NCBI GenBank assembly: GCA_046349875.1
Contig: JAXMBN010000014.1
Location: 76,935 to 140,934, forward strand
Reading direction: 5' to 3'
From: JAXMBN01 sp046349875
GTDB lineage: Bacteria > Planctomycetota > Planctomycetia > Pirellulales > Pirellulaceae
Length of the DNA: 64,000 nucleotides
The translations under genes were made by a program, and so were the position numbers. The notes beneath the pieces are model-generated. The model worked only from the letters and a program-made list of their open reading frames with translations. It was not told the origin of the DNA and ran no database searches. How positions within the stretch are numbered: position 1 is the first letter of the stretch; the number at the start of each line of letters is the position of its first letter. Positions 25,763-34,405 of this stretch are shown in pieces.

Positions 25763-27247
25763 TTAGTCCTCAGCCTGTTCTTTAGGCTCGGGCAAGAAGA
25801 ATCCAACCACCAGCGCAATAACGGCAATCGTCGTAGCCACAATACCGGCTGCCATAGCCACCGTCGCTGGAGTGATCGGCCCCTTGCCAGCCAACTGAGG
25901 AGCAACGAGGCTGGTTGTTACCACCGCCATACTCGTACCGATCATACGCCCACCGACGTTGGTTGCAAAGCTTCCACCCGTTCCGCGCAAATGCAACGGA
26001 AAGACCTTGGGGAGATATTCGCCAAAGTAGCTGAATTGCGCCACGGTCAGCAACCCGCAGAGCCCATAGGCCCACATGAAACCCGATCCACCTTGACTGA
26101 ACAAATAGAAGTAGGTCAATGGAATGATGACCAAAGCGGGCACTTGGAAGATCTTCAAAATGGCGACACGACTCAAACCGATGATGATGAAAACCGCCAA
26201 GAGAATCCGTCCGGTCAATCCACCCATTTCTTGATAGAACTGAACGGTATTGCCAACCTCTTTGACTTCGCGATCGAGCGGATCTTGCTTGGTCTTGTTG
26301 TCCTTGAGCTTCAATCGAATTGCTTTCTTCGCATCGGCATCAGTCGCTTTGTCAAACTCAGCATTGAGTGCGGTCGCTTCTTTGCGAAGAGGAGCTAGGG
26401 CCTTGCTTTGTTCAGCAAGCTCGGGCAAGCCAGGAGCAATTCGAAGAGGTGTCAATTGCAGCGCACCAAAAGCGATTCCATAGGCACAAGCCGAGAGGAG
26501 TGCCGTCACCAAAGTGATGCGACGATACTCGGGTGCGAACAATGCGCTGATCTTGGGTCGCTTCAGCGTTCCTGCGGCTCGCTTCTCTTTCCAAATGCGA
26601 GACTCGGGGACGAATGGAAGCATCAAGGCGATAGGAATCGCGGGAAAGATACCCGTGCACAGTAAATAACGCCACGAGGCTGGATCGGTTCCATTGTTAG
26701 GGAGTGGCAATCCAAGATGGGGCAGTTCTTTGGCGTTGGCCAAAATCCACACATTGATCGCCGTTACCAAAACGCCACCCAAGGACGCGCAGGCTTGAGT
26801 CATACCAAGCCACCTCTCGCGCTGCTTCTTATCTTCAAACACTTCGGCCAACCAAGTGATAGCCGCAACAAACTCGACGCACACTCCGATGAAAGTCGTA
26901 CATCGGAAGAAGATAAACCAAGTCAACGTCGTGCTATAGGCGGCCAAGAAGGGCGAAAATGAATAGATGAAAATCGAAGCCGCCATGACCGTCTTACGTC
27001 CGAGTCGGTCGGTCAGCGCACCACCGATCAAACCGAAGACGCCACCGCATAAAGCCGTGATCCAAAGGAGACGACCAGTCCACATCGTGACCGCTGGGTG
27101 ACTCGGTGGAAGATCCAAAAGCTCCGCGATGGCGGGTGGTGCCGCCAAGGGGGTCATGAGTAGCTCGTAGGTATCGAACAGAAATCCAATACTGGCGATG
27201 ATGATGATCAGCCAGGTCGTCACACTGAAAGAGTTTTTGGAGTCCAT
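25763..27247 (-). CDS. MFS transporter with a charged internal insertion
   Basis: A 494-residue transporter starting at MDSKNSFSVTT; the frame is open 44 codons further but that part is polar and lacks a ribosome site. It has an N-terminal IGFLFDTYELLM and a loop 2-3 motif GALTDRLGRK. TITWLAEVFEDKK-like features and PFVPESRIWKEKR close the first half. Between the two halves lies an insertion of about 85 residues that is Lys/Asp/Glu/Ala-rich (RKEATALNAEFDKATDADAK), predicted to be helical and cytoplasmic. The second half resumes at GGLTGRILLAVF and includes the conserved FPLHLRGTGGSFATNVGGR. Related to sugar/acid porters; the substrate is unknown. It ends five bases before the activator gene start on the same strand. 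Confidence 0.88.
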   Translation of the reverse strand: MDSKNSFSVTTWLIIIIASIGFLFDTYELLMTPLAAPPAIAELLDLPPSHPAVTMWTGRLLWITALCGGVFGLIGGALTDRLGRKTVMAASIFIYSFSPFLAAYSTTLTWFIFFRCTTFIGVCVEFVAAITWLAEVFEDKKQRERWLGMTQACASLGGVLVTAINVWILANAKELPHLGLPLPNNGTDPASWRYLLCTGIFPAIPIALMLPFVPESRIWKEKRAAGTLKRPKISALFAPEYRRITLVTALLSACAYGIAFGALQLTPLRIAPGLPELAEQSKALAPLRKEATALNAEFDKATDADAKKAIRLKLKDNKTKQDPLDREVKEVGNTVQFYQEMGGLTGRILLAVFIIIGLSRVAILKIFQVPALVIIPLTYFYLFSQGGSGFMWAYGLCGLLTVAQFSYFGEYLPKVFPLHLRGTGGSFATNVGGRMIGTSMAVVTTSLVAPQLAGKGPITPATVAMAAGIVATTIAVIALVVGFFLPEPKEQAED

Positions 27248-27535
27248 GGAGGTAGGCTTTGGTTGCAGGAAGGGGCTCGAAAAAACACCCCCAAAGTATA
27301 GTCGCCCACGCCTCTTCGAACGAGACCCCGATGGTGACGCCAACACTATTTTGGAACACAAGGTTGCACGATAACACAATCTATTCCCGTGCTCCCTCGT
27401 TTCCGCAACTCCCCTTCCTTCGAGATCTCGAACTCCGTCTACTCCATCGATCTTCTGTGACTTCCCATCTTAAGGATGCCCCTCTTCTGAAACTTGCTAA
27501 AGGAACTTGTGGTTAGAGCTTTCTACTGCAGCTCG

Positions 27536-29098
27536 CTATTGGGGTTTGCGAAGGGCTTTGCCGAGGAGGGCACCGGTGGGAACTCCGCGATAAACCGCAT
27601 ATTGACCATCCATCAAAACATGAACCACGCCGGTTGCATAAAGAAATGGCTCATCATAAGTCGCGGTATCTCGATACAGCTTGGGATCCAGTACCACGAG
27701 ATCGGCTACCCAGCCTTCACGAATATAGCCACGATCCTTCATCCCGATAATATCCGCGGGCAAGCCTGAACAACTTCGAATCGCAGCTGCAGGATCGAGC
27801 ACCTTTTGGTCGTTGGCATAGTATCCAATCTTCCGACTAAAGGTCCCGAAGCTTCGCGGATGTGGTCGATCCCCCGAAGGAATCTTGGCCCCACCGTCGC
27901 TTGCGGTAGCAACCCATGGCAACTGCATTGCTTGCCGTACATCGTCTTCATTCATACTGAAGTTGACGACCCCCGCTCCTCCATTGGACTCGATGTCCAG
28001 CACGACATCGACGACTTCTTTGCCAACGATCTTCGCAATCTCATCCAGACTCTTTCCAGCCCATTCACGATGCTTCGCGTGCGACGTGATTTGAATGCGC
28101 TGCGACGTACCAAGTTGCTTGGCAACCGCTTCGCGAATCTTGGCTCGCTCCTCAGGATTCTCCAATCGCTTTTCCAACCCCTTGCGTCCCCCTTCGCGAC
28201 TCCACGATGGCAATAAGGTTGCTTCCAAACTGGTCGACGAAGCAACATAAGGATATTGATCGGCCGTGATGCTCGCCCCCTTCTCCCGCGCATCCTCGAT
28301 CAACTTCGTTGCGACTCGAAGCGTTCCCCAATTGGTCTTGCCAGATGCTTTCATATGCGAGACGTGGATCGGCAATTTAGCTTCCCTTCCGATGCGAATG
28401 GCTTCCTCGATCGAGTCAATCAGCCCTTCACCTTCATTGCGGATATGGCTGGCATAAATCCCACGGTATTCGGATACCACCTTGGCCACCTCGATGATCT
28501 CTTCCGTTTTTGAATAGGTCCCCGGAACGTAGATCAAACCGGTCGACATACCCCAGGCTCCATCTTGCATGGCAGTTCGAGCCAGCGCACGCATCTTGTC
28601 GATCTCTTCGGCCGTTGGATCACGAGACTCTTTCCCCATAACCGTACTTCGCAAATCACCGTGCGGAAGCAAGTGCAATACGTGCGTTCCCGCTCCTTGC
28701 TCGTCGATCTTCTGAAGATACTTCTTGACGTCGACTGGACCACTACCACAGTTGCCAGTAACGATCGTGGTACACCCCTGCATCAAGTAACCGGAGTTTC
28801 CGCGCGTTTTCGAAGCGAGAATCGTATCATCGCTGTGATTGTGTAAGTCAATAAAGCCCGGCGCAATCCAAAGATCACGGCAATCGACCACCTGAAGGCT
28901 TGTCATGCCCCCCAACGAACCCATCGCCACGATCTTGCCATCGCGTATTCCCAAGTCGAGAACTTTGCCCTGTTGCCCGGTACCATCAAAAACCGTACCA
29001 CCGATAAGACAAAGGTCGAGTGGCTTCTCTTGCGCATGGGCTTGCATTGCGATCCAACCAAACGCCACCCAACACCCCAATAGCCATATTCGCCCCAT
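27536..29098 (-). CDS. D-aminoacylase / N-acyl-D-amino-acid deacylase family amidohydrolase, exported
   Basis: A 520-residue zinc amidohydrolase that hydrolyses N-acyl-D-amino acids or related substrates. A signal peptide ends near QAHAQ. The metal motif is APGFIDLHNHSDD (HxH), followed by the family TIVTGNCGSG with the zinc-binding Cys, GLIYVPGTY, and YASHIRNEGEG with a metal His. Further on are PIHVSHMKASG, ITADQYPY and SDGGAKIP with the catalytic Asp. The C-terminal strand region reads GWVADLVVLDPKLYRD. The order and length match the family. D-amino-acid derivatives from peptidoglycan or peptides are plausible substrates; this is not shown by the sequence. Confidence 0.92.
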   Translation of the reverse strand: MGRIWLLGCWVAFGWIAMQAHAQEKPLDLCLIGGTVFDGTGQQGKVLDLGIRDGKIVAMGSLGGMTSLQVVDCRDLWIAPGFIDLHNHSDDTILASKTRGNSGYLMQGCTTIVTGNCGSGPVDVKKYLQKIDEQGAGTHVLHLLPHGDLRSTVMGKESRDPTAEEIDKMRALARTAMQDGAWGMSTGLIYVPGTYSKTEEIIEVAKVVSEYRGIYASHIRNEGEGLIDSIEEAIRIGREAKLPIHVSHMKASGKTNWGTLRVATKLIEDAREKGASITADQYPYVASSTSLEATLLPSWSREGGRKGLEKRLENPEERAKIREAVAKQLGTSQRIQITSHAKHREWAGKSLDEIAKIVGKEVVDVVLDIESNGGAGVVNFSMNEDDVRQAMQLPWVATASDGGAKIPSGDRPHPRSFGTFSRKIGYYANDQKVLDPAAAIRSCSGLPADIIGMKDRGYIREGWVADLVVLDPKLYRDTATYDEPFLYATGVVHVLMDGQYAVYRGVPTGALLGKALRKPQ

Positions 29099-29340
29099 CT
29101 CGGATCACCTTCTCGCCTGCCCCATGGATTCGCTGAATCTCACACCAACGCGTCGATTCATTCGCAATGTAGTATGGAAAAATCGCGATTAGATTGCTGG
29201 CATTCCAAGGAAGAATTTGAGCTTTTTGTGGAATTTGCCGCGATGAATGAGGGAAAGAAAACGTGGATCGTAGATTCCTTTATGCCATGGCTACGTTTTG
29301 ATTGATTCATTCTTTTTTCTTGATCTAGAGGCTAGAGACC

Positions 29341-29742
29341 ATGAAGGAAATCGTACGTTCGCGACGCAATTGGATTGCGATCTGTTGTACCTGGCTATTG
29401 ATTACCTGCGTTTCATCCATCGCATCGGCCGCCAACTTCCCACGGACATTTGACGTCTATTATGTTTGGGGCGTTTCCAATCCCGCCAGCGTTTCCGACT
29501 ATTCCATCCACCCCAAGGCGACACTCACACTCTATCGCAACGGAACGGTCGATGTGTTTGATCATGCAACAGGTGAAAACTACCCGGCTGCTGGAACCTG
29601 GAGATCACGTGGCTCGAACATTACCTTTGTGTTCGGTTCCGTGGTGTATATGGGAACCAAGCAAAACAATGGAAGCTATTTAGGCACCATGTCGATACAA
29701 GGCGGACCCAATGGTGTCTGGCAGGGTCGGTACACGAACTAA
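29341..29742 (+). CDS. Small hypothetical exported protein
   Basis: A 133-residue protein with a signal peptide (RNWIAICCTWLLITCVSSIA, cleavage near ASA). The mature part of about 100 residues is beta-rich: KATLTLYRNGTVDVFDHAT, AAGTWRSRGSNITFVFGS, and a repeat-like GSYLGTMSIQGGPNGVWQGR. The alternation suggests a small lipocalin-like or beta-barrel fold, a judgement by eye. It stands alone between two minus-strand genes, so it must have its own promoter in the 240-base gap upstream. No function is assigned. Confidence 0.7.
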   Translation: MKEIVRSRRNWIAICCTWLLITCVSSIASAANFPRTFDVYYVWGVSNPASVSDYSIHPKATLTLYRNGTVDVFDHATGENYPAAGTWRSRGSNITFVFGSVVYMGTKQNNGSYLGTMSIQGGPNGVWQGRYTN

Positions 29743-29783
29743 GTGCCACCCCTTGGCTTCACAAGGTGTCCTACGATGGATGA

Positions 29784-31361
29784 CTATTCGCCCCTCGCAC
29801 GTTGCTCGAGCGTTTCACAGAGCGCTCGGCTCTGCACGATGCGAGGGTCTTCGGTTGGAAGCGATGCCTTTCGTATTTCGTAGCTTCGCTTAGCATACTC
29901 CAGGGCTTTGGAATCTTCCCCTTGCTCCCTATGCCCTATCGCTAAAGCCATCAGATGGTCCGCGATCCGTGGATGCATCGGCGGCCGAATAGCCTCTTCA
30001 CTTTGCAATGCCGCCAAGTGTCCATGGAGAGATTCCTTTTTACGATCCAAATGATGCAAGACAATGGCCATTCGACTTTGCCACTGCGAACCAAGATGGG
30101 TTAGCGTGACTTGCTCTAAACTCTCAAGCAACTTCGCTTTAGTGTTTCCAATCTCTTCAGCTTCGGGCAGGCTCAACAATCGGAGATAGCGCAACCAAAT
30201 CTGAGGAACAATATCGAGCCTATCCTTTGCTGAAAAACCGTCGAGAACGCTTCGAGCCTCGTCTTTGCGGTCAGTCGCCAAGAGCAATGAGGCAAAGCCT
30301 TGGATCAGCTCTGCTTCATCATTGATCGAGGCGCTTGGAATGGTCAATGCTTCGCGAAACAAGGATTCCGCTTCTTCGAAGCGACAACACAACATCAACT
30401 CTTTGGCAACGTGAACCAAGGCCCGTCCGAGCTTGGGGTGCTTTGGAGCGATCTTCCGACCAGCCTCCAAAGCGGGCATGATCAACACGAATGCTTCTTC
30501 GTAGTGCCCCGCATCCCACAATAGACTTGCCAAGTCTCCTTTCGCGAGCAGAAGACGAGGATCCTGAGGGTTTAACAACGTTTCCATACTTGCCAAAATC
30601 GAACGATACTTGGCGATTGCCTTATCGAAGTTTTTCTGACTCCGCGCCAATTGCAGCTCGATCGCATCGCGAACGAGCTGACCAGCTTGCGATGACGTCA
30701 AAGTATTGGCGAGAACCAAAGCTCGTACTAACGAATCTCTCGACCGCAGTTGCGATTGAGTGAGAGCCAATTCCGTCATCACCAACTCGGGGTGATCCGT
30801 GGGAAGGTGCTTCTTGCGGATCTGTAAAGCTTTCGAAAAGGCTTGCTCGGCTTCGCTTGATCGTTGCTCTTCCAAATGGAGCCAACCGATTTGAAACCAA
30901 GTATCGGCTACCGACCGAGCCTCAGGGCCATCCAATCGCACGCGATTTTCCATCACCGTCTGCAATAGCAATCGTGCACCTGCTTGCTCGCCTCGCGCTT
31001 GCAATAGACAAGCTCGATAAAAATCATGGGTGGTCGTTTCTCTGGATATCTCTTTGGTGTCACGTTCCGACCTTGTCGATTCACGGATCTTTTCCGCGTC
31101 ATCCAACAGCTTCTGGGCTGAATCGAGTGCACCCAAGCTTCGATAGACATTGGCCATCGTATCCATCATGCGAGCTTGTATGTGAGGTTGATTCCCCAAC
31201 TCCGATCGAATTCTCTTGGAGGCTCTATCGAGTAATTCGTCGGCATCTAAGTCTTGCTTCGTGACGTCATCGACAAACCAATTGAGGGTTACTGGGTCGG
31301 CAGCCACAAAGACATTTTCAAGAAAGCGAACCACCTCGGCCGCGGTCGTGTGCGCCCCCAT
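29784..31361 (-). CDS. TPR part of a Ser/Thr protein kinase (separated from its kinase domain)
   Basis: A 525-residue helical protein made of tetratricopeptide repeats: IRSELGNQPHIQARMMDTMA then NVYRSLGALDSAQKLLDDAE, FQIGWLHLEEQRSSEAEQAF, and a last unit EYAKRSYEIRKASLPTEDPR. In planctomycete kinases such TPR tails follow directly after kinase and membrane helix. Here a TAA at 31368-31370 lies in frame three codons before the apparent ATG, and the same frame upstream of that stop reads FLEKEVELRRIAEQEA, as expected from the kinase linker. The apparent start is therefore probably not real, and the full protein should span 29784-32665. Confidence 0.8.
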   Translation of the reverse strand: MGAHTTAAEVVRFLENVFVAADPVTLNWFVDDVTKQDLDADELLDRASKRIRSELGNQPHIQARMMDTMANVYRSLGALDSAQKLLDDAEKIRESTRSERDTKEISRETTTHDFYRACLLQARGEQAGARLLLQTVMENRVRLDGPEARSVADTWFQIGWLHLEEQRSSEAEQAFSKALQIRKKHLPTDHPELVMTELALTQSQLRSRDSLVRALVLANTLTSSQAGQLVRDAIELQLARSQKNFDKAIAKYRSILASMETLLNPQDPRLLLAKGDLASLLWDAGHYEEAFVLIMPALEAGRKIAPKHPKLGRALVHVAKELMLCCRFEEAESLFREALTIPSASINDEAELIQGFASLLLATDRKDEARSVLDGFSAKDRLDIVPQIWLRYLRLLSLPEAEEIGNTKAKLLESLEQVTLTHLGSQWQSRMAIVLHHLDRKKESLHGHLAALQSEEAIRPPMHPRIADHLMALAIGHREQGEDSKALEYAKRSYEIRKASLPTEDPRIVQSRALCETLEQRARGE

Positions 31362-32665
31362 GGCGCGTTATGCTTCTTGCTCCGCGATTCGACGCAACTC
31401 GACTTCCTTTTCCAGGAATCCGCCATTCTTGCCGCGACAAATACAGATCCACCCGTCATTCCTACAACCAACGCCGCTACTATGCATAACAGAGTAGCGA
31501 CTGCAGGAAACCGACGACACCATCGCCAAGTCTTCTCAATGCTGGTGATAGGTCGCGCTACGATAGGCCAGCCTGTCAACAGTCGCTGCAAATCCTCTGC
31601 GAGCATAGATGCGTTAGCGTATCGTTTCGCGGGATCTTTCTCCAAACACTTCAAGATGATCGTCGAGAGATCGCTCGATATTTCTTTTCTTTGTCGCCGC
31701 GGATCAGGAGGATTGTCTTCGAGAACTTGCTTGAGAATCATCTCGAAACTTCCGCGGAACGGCGTTTCGCCAGCAACCATTTGATAGAGAATAATTCCCA
31801 AAGACCAAATGTCGGTACGACCATCGACGCGGTTGCCTTGCCCGCGAGCTTGTTCAGGGGACATATAGCAGGGCGTACCCAGGATCTGCCCTGATTGGGT
31901 AATGCTTCCTTCCAGATTCGAATGCTTGGCGAGTCCAAAGTCGATCAAGAGCGGTTTGCCGGTTGCTTGATCGATCAAGATATTCTGGGGCTTCAAATCG
32001 CGATGAATGCATTGCTGATCATGCGAGTAGGCCAGCGCATGCGCAACTTCCATCGCAATACGACAGGCCCGATCGACATCGATGGCCTCCGATCGTATCA
32101 CTTCTGCAAGCGAAGGCCCTTCCACAAATTGGCGAACAATACACAGCTCACCATCCCATTCACCGATCTCGAGAATTCTCACGATACCTGGGTGCTGGAG
32201 ACTCGCAGCCGCTTTGGCCTCGCGAAGGAAAAGATCTCGAAGATCGGGGCGGATGGAATGGGCTAATTTGAGAGCGACGATGCGATGCAATCGCTCGTCT
32301 TCCGCTTGCCAAACTTCCCCGAAGCTGCCACGTCCCAACTTCTCCATCAGTCGAAAGGGGCCAACCTTTTCACCAGCCACAAGATGCTGCATGGTTCGAC
32401 TAATCGTCCATTCTGCGTTTCCCAATGTACGTTGGTCGGCCTGACGATCTTTTGGTTCACTCGAAAGCTCTTTCTCGACCTGCGCCAGTTCGCGACGAAG
32501 CATCCCTCGGTACTCGGATGCAATCTGACTCAGATAATAGGACAACTCTCTCGCATTCCCTTGTTGATGATCTTGTTCAAAACGATCGCAAAGGGAATCG
32601 ATCTGCAACAACACACTGGCAGGCAATGAGGAATCAGGCTCGTGCTTCAAGCTTGCTCCTCCCAA
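31289..32665 (-). CDS. Ser/Thr protein kinase (Hanks type) with membrane helix
   Basis: The kinase half of a probable 960-residue receptor kinase. The domain shows the Gly loop (KLGRGSFGEVWQAED), Lys in VALKLAHS, catalytic loop CIHRDLKPQNIL, DFGLAKHSN and activation-segment end CYMSPEQARG. A membrane helix (AVATLLCIVAALVVGMTGG) follows the domain. A frame change near 31420 diverts the frame into an unrelated tail, and an in-frame TAA near 31369 follows in the correct frame, separating the TPR region. The gene start overlaps the ECF sigma factor gene by 19 bases, so the kinase is translationally coupled to it. The kinase probably signals to that sigma factor; this is inference from a common planctomycete arrangement. 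Confidence 0.9.
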   Translation of the reverse strand: MGGASLKHEPDSSLPASVLLQIDSLCDRFEQDHQQGNARELSYYLSQIASEYRGMLRRELAQVEKELSSEPKDRQADQRTLGNAEWTISRTMQHLVAGEKVGPFRLMEKLGRGSFGEVWQAEDERLHRIVALKLAHSIRPDLRDLFLREAKAAASLQHPGIVRILEIGEWDGELCIVRQFVEGPSLAEVIRSEAIDVDRACRIAMEVAHALAYSHDQQCIHRDLKPQNILIDQATGKPLLIDFGLAKHSNLEGSITQSGQILGTPCYMSPEQARGQGNRVDGRTDIWSLGIILYQMVAGETPFRGSFEMILKQVLEDNPPDPRRQRKEISSDLSTIILKCLEKDPAKRYANASMLAEDLQRLLTGWPIVARPITSIEKTWRWCRRFPAVATLLCIVAALVVGMTGGSVFVAARMADSWKRKSSCVESRSKKHNAPWGRTRPRPRWFAFLKMSLWLPTQ

Positions 32666-33234
32666 ATCGCTCGTATCGTGCGGATTTTCCGTTCAACTGT
32701 TGCGTGCCCACGATTCAGTTTTTTCGATATTTCTTCAATCGTATACCCTTCCGTTTTCAGCAAAGCGATCCGTCGCATCTCTTCGGTCGGTAATAGCGAT
32801 AGCAGTCGTCGAACCTCCTCTTCAAATTCGACGATCATGTCGGGAGTCGGATCCTGGCCGGCCACATCGTCCACTGCGGGGATAATGACTCCACCACCCT
32901 CACTCGTCTTGGGTGGACATCGCTTCAACCGCTGATCGTATTGCAGCTTGTCGAGCACTTTGCGCTGCGTGATCACGATGAGCAACTTCCAGAGATCGCT
33001 GCGATCATCGATGGCTGGGTACATCCCGCGTATCGCCCCTTTCCAGAGGCTCTCAAAGGCGCTAAGAGCAATATCTTCCTGGTCCGCATCGGCCTTGCTT
33101 ACATCGCGGAGTTTTCTCCGAGCTACCTCGGCCATTCGCACAAAGAAACGATCCCACAATGCCTGCGCCGCTTCTCCATCCCCTGTCTCCAGCTTGCGGT
33201 ACCAATGTGTAATCGAACCGTCTTCCTCGGTCAT
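32647..33234 (-). CDS. ECF-type RNA polymerase sigma factor
   Basis: A 195-residue alternative sigma factor. Region 2 is recognisable in EDIALSAFESLWKGAIRGMY and the following DDRSDLWKLLIVITQRKVLD. Region 4 is recognisable in LLSLLPTEEMRRIALLKTEG and YTIEEISKKLNRGHATVERK, a helix-turn-helix that binds the -35 element. No anti-sigma factor is adjacent; instead the downstream overlapping gene is a Ser/Thr kinase, the usual partner of this planctomycete ECF type. Regulation by phosphorylation rather than by an anti-sigma factor is plausible. Confidence 0.9.
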   Translation of the reverse strand: MTEEDGSITHWYRKLETGDGEAAQALWDRFFVRMAEVARRKLRDVSKADADQEDIALSAFESLWKGAIRGMYPAIDDRSDLWKLLIVITQRKVLDKLQYDQRLKRCPPKTSEGGGVIIPAVDDVAGQDPTPDMIVEFEEEVRRLLSLLPTEEMRRIALLKTEGYTIEEISKKLNRGHATVERKIRTIRAIWEEQA

Positions 33235-33356
33235 CGTCCTTTCGCCGTCTCCATCCCCGCTTTAGCGCAGGAATCCGCGTAACCCATCGATCAAAGCCCA
33301 CCCCCCTTTCTATTATACTCGCTTAGCCTAACCCCCGCACGGGGCAGAAACTGCCT

Positions 33357-34367
33357 CTAGTCTCTCATACCCATGCGACTCATGGCATCACGACTTATGT
33401 CGGGAAAATCGGTGAAGAATCCGTCAACACGAAGGTTCTTGGAAAGAAATCGATGGAGTTCATCGATATTGAAAATCCACTTGGGAAGCGAGTCTTTCCG
33501 AATGGTATAGGGATGTACCTGTAAATTCAACGCATGAGCTCTCTCGACCAACCCTGACGAGCTCAGTTCGCGTGCCGAATCGACATCGATAACCCAGTCC
33601 AACGATGGCCCGATACCGTCTGCATATCTGGCGATCTCGGCTAGGTATGCCTCCCAACCATCCGAAGAAGATACCGGCCGGTCCCCACCAGTCAATTGAA
33701 TGAGCTTCAACTCACAACCAGAAGACTTGAGCAATCGAAGTTCATCGGCTTCAAAGCACTGTACGAAACATGCATCCTCTTTGGTCGAATACCCAAGTTG
33801 TTTAAGCAAAGGTAGGAGTTTCTCGCCCATCGAGTATCCGAGGTTCTGTCGATGGAAGGCAGGCGACTTAAGCTCGACATAGATACCCACTTCCGTATGC
33901 TGCACTTTGTTCCAACCCCGTATCAATGCAACCTCTTGTTCGAGCCGCATCAGGTGCTGGCCGAAGCCTCCGGGAAACCGTGAAGCAAAGGCTTGTTGCC
34001 CCGTTTTGCGCTGTGTCCGTTCATGCACAGTCAGCTTTTGAATTTCGTCCCAGGTGAAATCGACAAAATAGAAACGCCCATCTGGGCGATGTCGATCGGG
34101 ATACCGGTCTTCAACGTCGGTTGTATCCTCCATGGTGATGTCGTGACTCACCACGAAGACACCATCCTTGGAAAGTACCACATCTTGCTCGACGTAATCA
34201 GCACCTTGAGACAAGGCTAAGACCTTGGCTCCCTCGGTGTGTTCCGGCAAATAACCACTTGCACCGCGATGCGCAATGATGATCGGAGACTTCTTCTCCG
34301 TTTGCGCTTGAAGGGGAGTTCCAATTGCCAACCCCAAAAACCATCCAAGCGCAATCACTTTGTTCAT
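33357..34367 (-). CDS. Glycerophosphodiester phosphodiesterase, exported
   Basis: Hydrolyses glycerophosphodiesters to glycerol-3-phosphate and an alcohol, probably in the periplasm. The 336-residue protein has a signal peptide (VIALGWFLGLAIGTPLQAQ). The GDPD domain has the opening AHRGASGYLPEHT with catalytic His/Arg, the metal site YVEQDVVLSKDG (E-x-D), the second catalytic His in VVSHD, and YVELKSPAFH. An internal insert DVEDRYPDRHRPDGRFYFVD is typical of the periplasmic GlpQ branch rather than cytosolic UgpQ. The C-terminal GFFTDFPDI closes the barrel. No glp transport genes are nearby. Confidence 0.93.
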   Translation of the reverse strand: MNKVIALGWFLGLAIGTPLQAQTEKKSPIIIAHRGASGYLPEHTEGAKVLALSQGADYVEQDVVLSKDGVFVVSHDITMEDTTDVEDRYPDRHRPDGRFYFVDFTWDEIQKLTVHERTQRKTGQQAFASRFPGGFGQHLMRLEQEVALIRGWNKVQHTEVGIYVELKSPAFHRQNLGYSMGEKLLPLLKQLGYSTKEDACFVQCFEADELRLLKSSGCELKLIQLTGGDRPVSSSDGWEAYLAEIARYADGIGPSLDWVIDVDSARELSSSGLVERAHALNLQVHPYTIRKDSLPKWIFNIDELHRFLSKNLRVDGFFTDFPDISRDAMSRMGMRD

Positions 34368-34405
34368 AAAAGCTCACATCTCATCATCAGCAGGAAATAG
34401 CTCGT

